From Actinomycetota bacterium (GTDB lineage: Bacteria; Actinomycetota; Actinomycetes; Nanopelagicales; Nanopelagicaceae), in assembly GCA_947450545.1 (NCBI GenBank), contig CANFVU010000001.1:62001-126000 (forward strand): a stretch of 64,000 bases of DNA, in the 5' to 3' direction. Both the position numbers and the translations under genes were made by a program. Shown here piece by piece: positions 9,227-17,574 of the stretch. The notes under the pieces were generated by a model. That model worked only from the letters and a program-made list of their open reading frames with translations. It was not told where the DNA came from and searched no databases. Positions within the stretch are counted from its first letter, which is position 1; every line of letters starts with the position of its first letter.

Positions 9227-10597
9227 TTATCCCTTTTGTCTTGCAGAGCTCTCCGAGGCTGCAGAATCGGGATACCAGCCACTGAAGTTCAAAGGCTCTT
9301 CCAACATCTCGGTGACGAGAGCTGCGATGGCAGATCGCTCAGATCGGGTGAGGGTGACATGGGCGAAGAGCGGGTGACCTTTGAGAGACTCGACGACAGC
9401 CACAACGCCATCATGGCGACCGACTCGGATGTTGTCTCGTTGGGCAACATCGTGAGTCAGGACGACTCTGGAGTTCTGGCCCATTCTGGAGAGGACGGTG
9501 AGCAGAACGCCTCGCTCCAAGGACTGAGCTTCGTCAACAATGACAAAGGAGTCGTGAAGTGAGCGGCCACGGATATGGGTCAACGGCAAAACTTCGATGA
9601 GTCCACGTTCAATGATCTCGTCGATGACTTGCTGGCTGACGAGTGCCCCCAAAGTATCGAAAACTGCTTGGGCCCAAGGCGACATCTTTTCGCCCTCAGA
9701 TCCTGGAAGGTAGCCGAGCTCTTGGCCGCCAACGGCATAGAGAGGTCTGAAGATGACAACCTTCTTATGTTGGCGACGTTCCAAAACTGCCTCAAGTCCG
9801 GCGCAGAGAGCGAGCGCAGATTTACCGGTTCCGGCGCGACCTCCCAAAGAGATAATTCCAATTTCATTATCCAAGAGGAGATCGAGGGCGATCCTCTGTT
9901 CAGCAGAGCGGCCGTGCAATCCAAAAGCCGAGCGATCCCCGCGAACTAATTGGAGGCGCTTATCGTTGGTGACTTTTGCCAGAGCACTTCCCTTTTCAGA
10001 GTGAAGCACAACTCCGGTGTGGACCGGATTTGTTTCTGCTAATTCATGTTTGATTTTCTCGCCCTCGTAGAGAGAATCGATCATCGCATGACCCACATTG
10101 GCTTCAACGATTCCGGTCCATCCAGAAGTCGGTGCCAATTCGGCGCGATATTCATCTGCTTCAACACCCACTGAAGAGGCTTTGACTCGAAGCGGCAAAT
10201 CTTTTGTTACGAGGACAACGTCAGCGCCTTCTGCCATGAAGTTGCGAGCCACTGCAAGGATTCGAGAATCGTTAGAACTATCGCGAAGAAAGCCTGCAGG
10301 AAGTGATGATGGATCTGTGTGATTGAGTTCTACTTTGAGAGTTCCGCCCTCATCATTGATGGAAATCTCTTCATCAAGACGACCATGTTTAACGCGAAGA
10401 TCATCGAGAGAACGCAGTGCTAGACGTGCAAAATAGCCTAATTCAGGGTGTTCGCGCTTTGTTTCAAGTTCACCGATAACAACAATCGGAATGATGACTT
10501 GGTGTTCTGCGAATCTGGAAATTGCTCCGGGGTCTGCCAAAAGTACGCTGGTGTCGATGACATATGTCTTGCGACCATCTTTTGGAGTTCTAGCCAA
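9227..10597 (-). CDS. PIN-PhoH fusion protein (PhoH2-type)
   Basis: Predicted RNA helicase/ribonuclease fused as in mycobacterial PhoH2. The N-terminal PIN domain shows acidic active-site candidates D15 (VIDTSVLL), E43, D110 and D133. The C-terminal PhoH ATPase has Walker [10 protein letters not shown] (252-260), Walker B FVIVDEAQ (351-358) and an arginine-rich HIRGR segment. At 456 residues the fusion is full length. The start is TTG at 10597; there is no in-frame ATG upstream before a stop and the PIN domain starts about ten residues in, but no good ribosome-binding site supports it. Confidence 0.93.
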   Translation of the reverse strand: MARTPKDGRKTYVIDTSVLLADPGAISRFAEHQVIIPIVVIGELETKREHPELGYFARLALRSLDDLRVKHGRLDEEISINDEGGTLKVELNHTDPSSLPAGFLRDSSNDSRILAVARNFMAEGADVVLVTKDLPLRVKASSVGVEADEYRAELAPTSGWTGIVEANVGHAMIDSLYEGEKIKHELAETNPVHTGVVLHSEKGSALAKVTNDKRLQLVRGDRSAFGLHGRSAEQRIALDLLLDNEIGIISLGGRAGTGKSALALCAGLEAVLERRQHKKVVIFRPLYAVGGQELGYLPGSEGEKMSPWAQAVFDTLGALVSQQVIDEIIERGLIEVLPLTHIRGRSLHDSFVIVDEAQSLERGVLLTVLSRMGQNSRVVLTHDVAQRDNIRVGRHDGVVAVVESLKGHPLFAHVTLTRSERSAIAALVTEMLEEPLNFSGWYPDSAASESSARQKG

Positions 10598-10735
10598 GGT
10601 GGACCCGCATTCTTCGTTATAAGCGCCTCTCCGGGGGAATCGGACTTATACGTCATAAGGTAAATCTCGGACAGGTGCTTACCCTTTCGACACGCGAGAG
10701 CGCGTGTTAAATATTAGGTAACGGTTTCGTGTCAG
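10598..10735. other. phoH upstream region with perfect palindrome
   Basis: The 138 bases between uppS and phoH hold a perfect inverted repeat ACACGCG-AGAG-CGCGTGT (10690-10707) flanked by A/T-rich sequence. No T-tract follows on either strand as needed for a good terminator, so an operator or an mRNA hairpin are both possible. The phoH promoter is probably here (candidate TATAAG near 10650) but is not clear. Confidence 0.4.
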
Positions 10736-11518
10736 TTAAACACCGAAACGGCGATGGCGTTGGCTATAGGCACGGAGGGCTCGGAGGAAATCAACGCGAC
10801 GAAAGTCGGGCCAATATGCCTCGCAAAAGTAGAATTCTGAATGAGCCGATTGCCAGAGTAAGAATCCAGAAAGACGTTGCTCTCCTGATGTTCTAATCAC
10901 AAGGTCGGGATCGGGAAGGCCGGCTGTATAGAGGTGCTTTCCAATTTCATCACTGCTGATTAAATCGGCAATCTCATCAGCTGATTTTCCTGCGGTAACT
11001 CCGGTACGAATGTAGTTGCGGACAGCATCAACAATTTCTCTTCGGCCGCCATATCCAATCGCGACATTGACGACGATGGGAGTGACTCCCTTAGAGACCA
11101 CTTCAGCGTTCTTCAACTTCTCATGAAGCCAATCAGGTAAAAGATCGAGAGCGCCAAGAGGTCTGATCTCCCACATCTTCAATTCAACGAGTCGATCAAC
11201 GGCTGCGCCAATAATTCGAAGGAGTGGATCGAGCTCTTCTGCCGGGCGATTGAGATTATCGGTTGAGAGGAGCCAGAGCGTGATGATGTTGACGTTTGCT
11301 TCTTCACACCACTTAAGGACTTCAACGATTTTTTCTGCGCCTTTTTGATGGCCGCGTTCAGGGCTTGCTGCCAAAGTGCTTTTGGCCCAACGACGATTTC
11401 CATCAAGGATGATTCCCACGTGATGGGGAGTCTCGTCGTAATTGAGGCGAGCAAGAAGACGCCGTTCATAAATCGGAAAGAGCAGAGCCTTAATTGTTCT
11501 TTTAATAAAGGCTTTCAT
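10736..11518 (-). CDS. uppS: Isoprenyl transferase (cis-prenyl diphosphate synthase)
   Basis: Adds isopentenyl units in cis configuration to make the polyprenyl carrier lipid for peptidoglycan. The diphosphate-binding motif IILDGNRRWA is near residues 36-45 and the C-terminal RTSGEQRLSGFLLWQ signature is present. With the ATG at 11518 the protein has 260 residues; a TTG three codons upstream (11527) is less likely. The sequence has an N-terminal extension of about 30 residues before the domain, as in several actinobacterial Z-prenyl transferases. It follows DUF3817 and SURF1 in a minus-strand operon. Confidence 0.93.
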   Translation of the reverse strand: MKAFIKRTIKALLFPIYERRLLARLNYDETPHHVGIILDGNRRWAKSTLAASPERGHQKGAEKIVEVLKWCEEANVNIITLWLLSTDNLNRPAEELDPLLRIIGAAVDRLVELKMWEIRPLGALDLLPDWLHEKLKNAEVVSKGVTPIVVNVAIGYGGRREIVDAVRNYIRTGVTAGKSADEIADLISSDEIGKHLYTAGLPDPDLVIRTSGEQRLSGFLLWQSAHSEFYFCEAYWPDFRRVDFLRALRAYSQRHRRFGV

Positions 11519-11530
11519 TTCGTGCAATCT

Positions 11531-11881
11531 TTATTCGGGAAGGCTTTGGCCACCGGTAAGTGCTGCATATTCGGCACGTGCCCGACGATCTGCGATAAAT
11601 GATGCGACTGGCAGAGTTCCAGCTGCGAGGTAACCCAGCATGCTGAAGAAAGGTTTGCGGACTGAGAGCGAATAATTAAAGGCGGTCAGGACATAAATCA
11701 TGTACATAAAACCGTGCACAACTGCGATGAGGCGAATCGGAGTCGCCACGTTGTCGTTGACTGCCGTGAGCTTGATTGGGAGATAGACCAACCAGAGAAG
11801 CAGTGAAAGAACACCAGCCACGTTAGCCATAACACGGAATCGGGCAAGTGCACCTGCGCGGTTAAATTTAAAGAAATTCAT
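11531..11881 (-). CDS. DUF3817 small membrane protein
   Basis: A 116-residue protein with three likely membrane helices (about 17-39, 49-66 and 76-93) and the loop IRLIAVVHGFMYMIYVL typical of the actinobacterial DUF3817 family, whose function is unknown. Its ATG overlaps the stop of the SURF1 gene (ATGA) and uppS follows 12 bases later, so it is translated as part of that operon. The link to SURF1 hints at a respiratory-membrane role, but that is inference only. Confidence 0.85.
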   Translation of the reverse strand: MNFFKFNRAGALARFRVMANVAGVLSLLLWLVYLPIKLTAVNDNVATPIRLIAVVHGFMYMIYVLTAFNYSLSVRKPFFSMLGYLAAGTLPVASFIADRRARAEYAALTGGQSLPE

Positions 11882-12555
11882 CCTTGAACCTTAGTGGTTC
11901 GAATCCTGTTATAGAAAGGAAAGGAGAGAATTAATAGGCCCATAAACCACCAGGTAATCACGTAGGCGATGTGCTGCCAATAGAAAGCGCCACCTTGTGA
12001 GAGCAATTGAGGTGCCGCAATTTCTCCACCTGTTTGAATGACATATCCATCGAATAAGTTAAAACCAGTATCTCCTGTGACGAGAGCGGGATCGAGGCGA
12101 GAGAGTTTTCCGACTCCCCCTTCGCTCTGATCAACATTCTGTCGTGGATAGAGGCGTCCATAAATGCGAGTTTTGATATCGCCCCACCAAGCCGTTCCAG
12201 TGGAAAGACCGCGAACCACAAGTACGGCGCGGTTATCAGTGAGACGGGCAAGGGAAACGTAAAGATCCTTGCGGGCTTTACGTCCATCAGTAAAAGTCAC
12301 TAGTTGATTCGGGGCAACATAGCTTTTCTCAAAAGTTGCTTCGAAGGTGACCAAGCGATTGAAAGCGGTATTACGCAAATTTGATCCAGCGCTTGCTGCT
12401 TTTGCTAATTCAACAACAGGGCGTTCTGGCTGGGGCTTTTGAAGTTTGTGCATTCCTTGCGCACGATGCCATTGCCAGAGGCCAAGTTCAAAGCAGGTTC
12501 CCACACCAATCACAATGATGAGAGTGAAAGAGAAAAGTTTGAGGTACTTGCGCAT
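11878..12555 (-). CDS. SURF1-family cytochrome oxidase assembly protein
   Basis: SURF1 proteins help assemble haem a into cytochrome c oxidase. A first membrane helix (about 6-27) ends in the family signature LGLWQWHRAQ. A periplasmic domain with LVVRGLSTG and GGEIAAPQ follows, then a second helix near the C-terminus. At 225 residues it is normal. I use the ATG at 12555; the TTG just before it is a weaker choice. It begins seven bases after a 48-codon membrane-protein gene and overlaps DUF3817 by ATGA. Confidence 0.9.
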   Translation of the reverse strand: MRKYLKLFSFTLIIVIGVGTCFELGLWQWHRAQGMHKLQKPQPERPVVELAKAASAGSNLRNTAFNRLVTFEATFEKSYVAPNQLVTFTDGRKARKDLYVSLARLTDNRAVLVVRGLSTGTAWWGDIKTRIYGRLYPRQNVDQSEGGVGKLSRLDPALVTGDTGFNLFDGYVIQTGGEIAAPQLLSQGGAFYWQHIAYVITWWFMGLLILSFPFYNRIRTTKVQG

Positions 12556-12562
12556 CAATAAT

Positions 12563-12709
12563 TTATTGTTGGTCGAGATCTTTTTTATCTGCAGCGCGCT
12601 TATAGCGACGGTAGAAACTGACCATCAGAAGAGTTACAGCAGTCACCAAAAGAACCATCGTGATTGAGCCGGCTACTCCGACATTGACTGTTGCTGGTGC
12701 GTCATCCAT
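12563..12709 (-). CDS. 48-residue single-pass membrane protein
   Basis: A short reading frame at the head of the SURF1-DUF3817-uppS operon. It begins MDDAPATVNVG, has one hydrophobic helix of about 20 residues (GSITMVLLVTAVTLLMVSF) and then a strongly charged tail (YRRYKRAADKKDLDQQ). The clear N-out/C-in pattern, the position seven bases before SURF1 and the absence of a competing frame support a real gene. M. tuberculosis has a mycothiol amidase gene (mca) and then a small protein gene in the matching divergent position; this could be the surviving partner, but I cannot show homology. Confidence 0.7.
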   Translation of the reverse strand: MDDAPATVNVGVAGSITMVLLVTAVTLLMVSFYRRYKRAADKKDLDQQ

Positions 12710-12747
12710 GCAGTAATTAAACACCTTTCCAGCTTCGGCAATGACAC

Positions 12748-12753
12748 TAGACT
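12748..12753 (+). promoter_or_regulatory. -10 box of leaderless DUF4307 gene promoter
   Basis: TAGACT with a six-base spacer (TACGCC) before the ATG at 12760. It lies in the 50-base divergent gap shared with the 48-residue membrane protein gene. Confidence 0.65.
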
Positions 12754-12759
12754 TACGCC

Positions 12760-13173
12760 ATGAGCACGCCGAACGACCCAGAAGTGACCGCCTTTTTGAA
12801 AGAGCGCTATGGCGTGAAATCTAAAAAGAGCTGGGCTTCAGGATGGAAACTGCCTGCGTTATTGATTGCCGTTATTGGAGGGGCATGGCTGATCTGGAGC
12901 GGGACTCATGCATCACATCCAGAGATTCGCTCCACTCTTATTTCGTTTAAATCCACTTCCCCTGCTTCGATCGCCATCCGGTACACAGTGACGCTTGCTC
13001 ATCCCATTGGAAACCACCAATGCACTCTGATTGCGAGAGATAGCGATAAGAATGTCGTTGGTGAAGTCATCGACCAATTGCCACTTGGGCAGGCCAACCT
13101 CACGCGTGAAGTCGTTATTCCTACCCGCCTTCAAGCGGTCAATGCGGCAGTCCGTTCCTGCACAAGCCTGTAA
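12760..13173 (+). CDS. DUF4307 membrane-anchored protein
   Basis: A 137-residue protein with a cytoplasmic N-terminus containing the family pattern FLKERYG, one membrane helix (about residues 29-47) and an extracytoplasmic beta-rich domain with two cysteines (QCTLIARD and RSCTSL). This matches actinobacterial DUF4307, encoded next to greA in Streptomyces and Mycobacterium. The function is unknown. The start has a leaderless -10 box. greA follows 12 bases later. Confidence 0.85.
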   Translation: MSTPNDPEVTAFLKERYGVKSKKSWASGWKLPALLIAVIGGAWLIWSGTHASHPEIRSTLISFKSTSPASIAIRYTVTLAHPIGNHQCTLIARDSDKNVVGEVIDQLPLGQANLTREVVIPTRLQAVNAAVRSCTSL

Positions 13174-13185
13174 ACTTCGACTCCT

Positions 13186-13665
13186 ATGACTGATACTCCA
13201 AAGACTTGGCTCACTCAGGCTGCTGCTGATCGTCTCAATGCAGAGCTTGCCGAACTTGAAGGTCCTCGCCGTGCCGATATCGTGAAGAAAATCGAAGCTG
13301 CGCGCGCCGAAGGTGACCTCAAAGAGAATGGCGGCTACCACGCTGCTAAAGATGAGCAAGGAAAAATTGAAGCGCGAATTCGCCAACTCAAACATATGCT
13401 TGAAAATGCCCATATAGGTGAACCACCTGCAAGCGCCGACGGAATCGTTGGACATGGCATGCGCGTCATCGTCGACATCATGGGCGATGAAATGCACTTC
13501 CTTCTTGGATCACGCGAAATTGATATTGAAGGCCTCGACGTTTACAGCGAAAAGTCGCCACTGGGTTCAGCAGTCATGGGTCAAAAGATTGGCGAGACTG
13601 TTACATATACAGCGCCTAATGGCCGCGAAATTAAAGTCACCATCAAGGATGCGAAGTTCCACTAA
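13186..13665 (+). CDS. greA: Transcription elongation factor GreA
   Basis: Stimulates transcript cleavage by stalled RNA polymerase through its coiled-coil finger. The N-terminal coiled coil has the family signature [24 protein letters not shown] (given here as its core, [18 protein letters not shown]), with the acidic tip residues D and E, and the C-terminal FKBP-like domain ends in KVTIKDAKF. At 159 residues it is normal. It follows DUF4307 in the same direction. A TAAACT box overlaps the upstream stop codon, but its spacing to the ATG is nine bases. Confidence 0.95.
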   Translation: MTDTPKTWLTQAAADRLNAELAELEGPRRADIVKKIEAARAEGDLKENGGYHAAKDEQGKIEARIRQLKHMLENAHIGEPPASADGIVGHGMRVIVDIMGDEMHFLLGSREIDIEGLDVYSEKSPLGSAVMGQKIGETVTYTAPNGREIKVTIKDAKFH

Positions 13666-13699
13666 ATTTCAAAAAATAGATGCATACATAAGGAGCACC

Positions 13700-15301
13700 A
13701 TGTCAGCCAAAGCTAGCGATGGACAACTAAGCCATAAAGAAATTATGGCTGTACTCAGCGGATTGATGATGGGCATGCTTCTTGCAGCGCTCGATCAGAC
13801 AATCGTCTCGACTGCGCTCAAGCGCATCGTCGAAGATTTCAATGGACTCTCCCATTACACATGGGTTGTCACCGCATATTTACTTACCTCAACAGCATCG
13901 ACACCGTTGTACGGAAAGATCTCCGATCTTTACGGCCGCCGCCCTGTATTTCAATTTGCAATCGTCACGTTCTTGATTGGTTCATTTGCAGCCGGCGCTG
14001 CTCAAACGATGAACCAACTCATTATTTTCCGTGCTCTTCAGGGACTCGGAGCAGGTGGCCTTATGGCTCTTACTTTCGTGATTATTGGAGATATCGTCTC
14101 TCCACGCGATCGCGGTAAGTACCAGGGTTACTTTGGCGGCGTATGGGGGCTCTCCTCAGTCGCTGGCCCTCTTCTTGGTGGTTTCTTCTCAGATCACGCC
14201 CATATCCTCGGAATTGTTGGATGGCGTTGGATTTTCTACATCAACCTTCCAATTGGATTAGCTGCCCTTGTCATTACATCAGCAAGCTTGCATATCCCGA
14301 AGGTAAAGCGCGAACACAAAATTGATTACCTCGGAGCTCTCATTATGGTCTCTGGAGTATCGGCTCTTCTTCTCGCTGTATCTGTATTCGGACCAGAAAA
14401 TGGCTGGACAGCTCCAAAGACGTTGACAGCATTTGGAATTTTTGCAGTTCTCTTCGTTCTCTTCCTACTTCAGGAGATGCGCGCTAAGGAACCAATTCTT
14501 CCACTTGGTTTATTTAAGAACCATACTTTCAGCGTCACATCGATTATGGCTTTCATCATCGGTGCAGGAATGTTTGGCGCCATCATCATGGTTCCTCTCT
14601 ACCTACAAATCGTTCAAGGTAATTCAGCAACCGCCGCTGGTCTGAAGTTGATTCCATTCATGATTGGTATCGTCTCGATGTCGATCTACAGCGGAAAGAC
14701 AATCTCAAAGCACGGTCATTACAAGCGCTTCCCAATCATTGGCCTGATTTTGATGGCTATCGGAATTGGCCTGATGACAACGCTTGCTGTCCATACTCCT
14801 TACTGGAAGCTCGCAATCTACGCTTGCTTAATTGGAATGGGCCTTGGATTCTCGATGCAGACAATCGTTATTGCACTTCAAAATGCGGTTGATTTCAAAG
14901 ATATGGGTGTCTCAACATCCGCTAACACCTTCTTCCGCTCAGTCGGCGGAACGATAGGTGTAACAATCTTCGGAACTGTGTATGCAAATAAGCTTGCGAG
15001 TGAGCTACCTAAGGCAATTGCGAGCGTTGCGACATCTAATCCAGCTGCTATGGCTGGAGCAACTCCTGAGAAGTTCGCTCAACTCAAGAACAACACATCG
15101 GTCTTGAAGAGCTTCACCCCTCAACTCCAAGAGAGCATCATGGGTGCCTTCGTAAAGGGCTTCCATTCAGTATTTATTACTGCTCTTCCTGTGGTCCTTA
15201 TTGGCTTGGTTTTCGCATTTCTTTTGCGCGAAACACCTCTTCGTACAGGCGCTGATCATGCAGCAGCCCGTGATGAAGCTGCAGGAGAATCTGTGGGTTA
15301 A
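13700..15301 (+). CDS. MFS transporter, DHA2 (EmrB/QacA) type
   Basis: A 533-residue, 14-helix drug:proton antiporter-like permease. The first helix carries [13 protein letters not shown], the family's motif D1, and the loop between helices 2 and 3 has [13 protein letters not shown] (motif A). A long helical C-terminal half ends in a charged tail. A much longer open frame exists upstream, but the ATG at 13700 has a clean AAGGAG ribosome-binding site and starts at the normal place for this family, whereas the upstream part overlaps greA in another frame. The substrate cannot be read from sequence. A strong terminator follows. Confidence 0.93.
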   Translation: MSAKASDGQLSHKEIMAVLSGLMMGMLLAALDQTIVSTALKRIVEDFNGLSHYTWVVTAYLLTSTASTPLYGKISDLYGRRPVFQFAIVTFLIGSFAAGAAQTMNQLIIFRALQGLGAGGLMALTFVIIGDIVSPRDRGKYQGYFGGVWGLSSVAGPLLGGFFSDHAHILGIVGWRWIFYINLPIGLAALVITSASLHIPKVKREHKIDYLGALIMVSGVSALLLAVSVFGPENGWTAPKTLTAFGIFAVLFVLFLLQEMRAKEPILPLGLFKNHTFSVTSIMAFIIGAGMFGAIIMVPLYLQIVQGNSATAAGLKLIPFMIGIVSMSIYSGKTISKHGHYKRFPIIGLILMAIGIGLMTTLAVHTPYWKLAIYACLIGMGLGFSMQTIVIALQNAVDFKDMGVSTSANTFFRSVGGTIGVTIFGTVYANKLASELPKAIASVATSNPAAMAGATPEKFAQLKNNTSVLKSFTPQLQESIMGAFVKGFHSVFITALPVVLIGLVFAFLLRETPLRTGADHAAARDEAAGESVG

Positions 15302-15311
15302 TCAGAAGATT

Positions 15312-15349
15312 AAAAAAGCCCCGCCGATATCTTGGCGGGGCTTTTTTTT
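15312..15349. terminator. Bidirectional rho-independent terminator
   Basis: A perfect 8-base-pair stem GCCCCGCC/GGCGGGGC (15318-15325 and 15334-15341) with an 8-base loop is flanked by six A on the left and eight T on the right. It can stop transcription of both the MFS gene (plus) and the convergent Bax-inhibitor gene (minus). Confidence 0.95.
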
Positions 15350-15367
15350 AATTTCTTGGTATAGAGA

Positions 15368-16159
15368 TTAACGATCGCGCAAAATGGAGAGCAAGCGAAC
15401 GATCTCAAGATAGAGCCACACAACGGTGACCATCAAACCGAAGCCTGCACGCCATGATTCCTCGTGAGGCGCCCCAGCACTGATCATCTTTTGAATCTGA
15501 TCAAAATCAACAATCAAAAAGAATGATGCAAGGCCTACGCCAGCAACACAGAGAAGAAGTCCTGTTCCACCTGTGTAAAGACCATAACCTTTGCCAACTC
15601 CGAACGCGCCAGCAATCATTGATACAAGTCCAAGGACCATATATCCAATCAAAGCGCCCATCATCGCGCGTTGGAATTGAGGTGTGACTCGAACACGTCC
15701 ACTGCGATACAAGAACAAGACGCCAACAAATGCAGCAACCGTTCCAATAATCGCTTGCGAAATAATTCCAGGATACGCAGATTCATATACATGGCTAATT
15801 ACGCCAAGCGCCAAACCTTCGAGTGCTGCATAAGCAATCGCAAGAGCTGGACGAACTTTTTGACTGAACGTATTGATCATGCCCACGACAAATGCGCCGA
15901 GGAAACCGATCATTGCAACGCCGCCGCCGAGGTTAGAAGCCCAGGCGAATCCGCCGACAGTTACCAAGACAGCGAAAAGAATTGATGTGCGAATGACAAC
16001 ATCTTCCATCGTCATGCGCCCAGTCTGAAGTGATGATGCAGCAGGTGCTGCATATGTCTCTTCAAGTGTTTGAGGTTCTACATACTCTGGTCGCGCTACA
16101 CCTTTACTTCCAGGCATTGCTGCGTATCCACGTGTGAGTACTGGGTTCGAACTTTGCAT
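15368..16159 (-). CDS. Bax inhibitor-1/YccA family membrane protein
   Basis: A 263-residue protein with seven hydrophobic helices starting around residue 55 and the family's late helix pair ending in a short basic tail (SILRDR). The FFLIVDFDQIQKMI and WRAGFGLMVTVVWLYLEIVRLL segments match the actinobacterial YccA-like group; the human homologues are calcium-leak channels. The N-terminal 45 residues are polar and likely cytoplasmic. The ATG has a GGAG ribosome-binding site five bases away. It stands alone between a terminator and the aminotransferase gene. Confidence 0.92.
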   Translation of the reverse strand: MQSSNPVLTRGYAAMPGSKGVARPEYVEPQTLEETYAAPAASSLQTGRMTMEDVVIRTSILFAVLVTVGGFAWASNLGGGVAMIGFLGAFVVGMINTFSQKVRPALAIAYAALEGLALGVISHVYESAYPGIISQAIIGTVAAFVGVLFLYRSGRVRVTPQFQRAMMGALIGYMVLGLVSMIAGAFGVGKGYGLYTGGTGLLLCVAGVGLASFFLIVDFDQIQKMISAGAPHEESWRAGFGLMVTVVWLYLEIVRLLSILRDR

Positions 16160-16231
16160 CTACTCTCCTATTGCAGGTCGGGAAAATCAGGCTTAGGCCT
16201 GATAGGAAGATTAACGCCGATTCCTGAGAAT

Positions 16232-17440
16232 TTATGCCCCTCGGGCGATTTCTGCCACTCCCGCGATAAGGCGCTCAACGTCTTCGAAAGTTGTGTACGG
16301 CGCTAACCCAGCGCGCACCGCTCCAAAATCCTCAAGCCCTAATTGGCGAGAAGCTTCCAAAGCATAGAAATTGCTTCCAGGTGCATTTACTTTCTTTGCT
16401 GCCAACTTCTTGTACACCTCTGCTGCTTCGATTGACCCTACAGAGAAGAAGATTGTCGGGGTTCGATCTTTCGCATCTCCATAAGTTTTAACACCAGAAA
16501 TCGCTTGTAACCCTGCTTCCATACGAGCGAACAGTTGGTGCTCGTACTCTTCAAGAGAGCTCATCGATTGGATGATGCGTTCGCGCCTCGAGGACTGAGG
16601 ATTGGAGTCAAGATCTGCCGTGTAATTAATTGCAGCGGTGGCTCCCGCCATAATTTCATAAGGCAAAGTTCCAAATTCAAATCTCTCCGGCACAACCATG
16701 GTGGATGGCAAGAGCTTGTCATTGTTGAGAGTTTCTAGGAAAGCGGGATCAGCAACCATTGCACCGCAATGTGGTCCCATCATTTTGTAAGACGAGAACC
16801 CAAAGAGATCAGCTCCAATATCTTTCACATCAATAACTGCGTGTGGAGTGAGATGTACGCCGTCCACACCAAAGAGTGCTCCGGCTGAATGAACCGCTTT
16901 ACCAATGGCTTTCAAATCAAGTTTAGTGCCCAAAAGATTTGAGGCACCAGTGACAGAAACAAATTTAGTTTTCGATGTCAGAAGTTTTTCGATGGTCGCG
17001 ACAGGAAGTTCACCCGTTTCAGTATCGAACTTTGCCCAGACCACATTGACGCCTCGAGCTTGAGCAGCTTGAATCCATGGGCGGACATTTGAATCATGAT
17101 CAAGAGTGGTGACGATGATTTCATCACCAGCGTTCCATGTCTTAGCAATAGTGCGTGAAAAATCGTAGACAAGTTGTGTCCATGATCGTCCATAAACAAC
17201 TCCGCCAGCCTTCCCACCGGTTAAATCAGCGACAGCAGATCGAAACTCACCAACAATTGCATCTGCATTTTTCTCAGATTCTGTGGTGACGCCGCGGTTG
17301 GAGAGTGGAGCAGTAATAGCAGCAGAAATTGCATCGCCTACTTGATGAGGGGTTTGCGTTCCACCAGGACCATCGAAGAAAGCCAGACCGGAATTTAGCG
17401 AAGGAAAGTCTTTGCGAACGCGCTCAACGTTGTATGCCAT
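16232..17440 (-). CDS. Class V aminotransferase, cysteine desulfurase-like
   Basis: A PLP enzyme of fold type I, 402 residues. The PLP lysine is K219 in SSYKMMGPH, with cofactor-binding H115 (DHDSN), D193 and the GASNLLGT stretch. The C-terminal segment that normally carries the catalytic cysteine of cysteine desulfurases reads GAVRAGLAPYTT, with no cysteine, so it may not be a desulfurase. It resembles the SufS-like 'cysteine desulfurase-like' subfamily of uncertain substrate. A longer frame runs back through the tRNA gene and cannot be real; the ATG at 17440 has a leaderless -10 box. Confidence 0.88.
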   Translation of the reverse strand: MAYNVERVRKDFPSLNSGLAFFDGPGGTQTPHQVGDAISAAITAPLSNRGVTTESEKNADAIVGEFRSAVADLTGGKAGGVVYGRSWTQLVYDFSRTIAKTWNAGDEIIVTTLDHDSNVRPWIQAAQARGVNVVWAKFDTETGELPVATIEKLLTSKTKFVSVTGASNLLGTKLDLKAIGKAVHSAGALFGVDGVHLTPHAVIDVKDIGADLFGFSSYKMMGPHCGAMVADPAFLETLNNDKLLPSTMVVPERFEFGTLPYEIMAGATAAINYTADLDSNPQSSRRERIIQSMSSLEEYEHQLFARMEAGLQAISGVKTYGDAKDRTPTIFFSVGSIEAAEVYKKLAAKKVNAPGSNFYALEASRQLGLEDFGAVRAGLAPYTTFEDVERLIAGVAEIARGA

Positions 17441-17446
17441 TTCGTT

Positions 17447-17452
17447 AGCATA
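17447..17452 (-). promoter_or_regulatory. -10 box of leaderless aminotransferase promoter
   Basis: TATGCT with a six-base spacer (AACGAA) before the ATG at 17440. It lies one base beyond the CCA end of the tRNA-Leu gene, so any -35 contact must fall inside the tRNA gene. Confidence 0.65.
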
Positions 17453-17453
17453 A

Positions 17454-17529
17454 TGGTGCCCCCGGTCGGACTCGAACCGACACTGGAAGGATTTTAAGTC
17501 CTCTGTCTCTGCCATTGGACTACGGGGGC
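17454..17529 (-). tRNA. tRNA-Leu (anticodon UAA), short variable arm
   Basis: A 76-base cloverleaf including an encoded CCA. The acceptor stem is GCCCCCG/CGGGGGC with discriminator A. The anticodon stem is GAGGA/TCCTT around the loop CTTAAAA, giving anticodon UAA, which reads UUA leucine codons. The T arm GTCGG-TTCGAGT-CCGAC is canonical. The variable region is only five bases (CCAGT), so this is a class I shape, whereas bacterial leucine tRNAs normally have a long variable arm. The D stem is weak, with three pairs. It lies between udg and the aminotransferase. Confidence 0.9.
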
Positions 17530-17574
17530 GCATGGCAATTTGGGAAGTCTACTAGGTGATTTCTGTAGTTCTTT

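Noticed and set aside
13418-15301. A 627-residue frame for the MFS transporter
   Set aside because: The first 94 residues overlap greA in another phase and are not membrane-protein-like; the ATG at 13700 has an AAGGAG ribosome-binding site.
16232-17533. A longer reading frame for the aminotransferase starting at 17533
   Set aside because: It would translate the complete tRNA-Leu gene; the ATG at 17440 has a leaderless promoter box and starts where the protein family begins.
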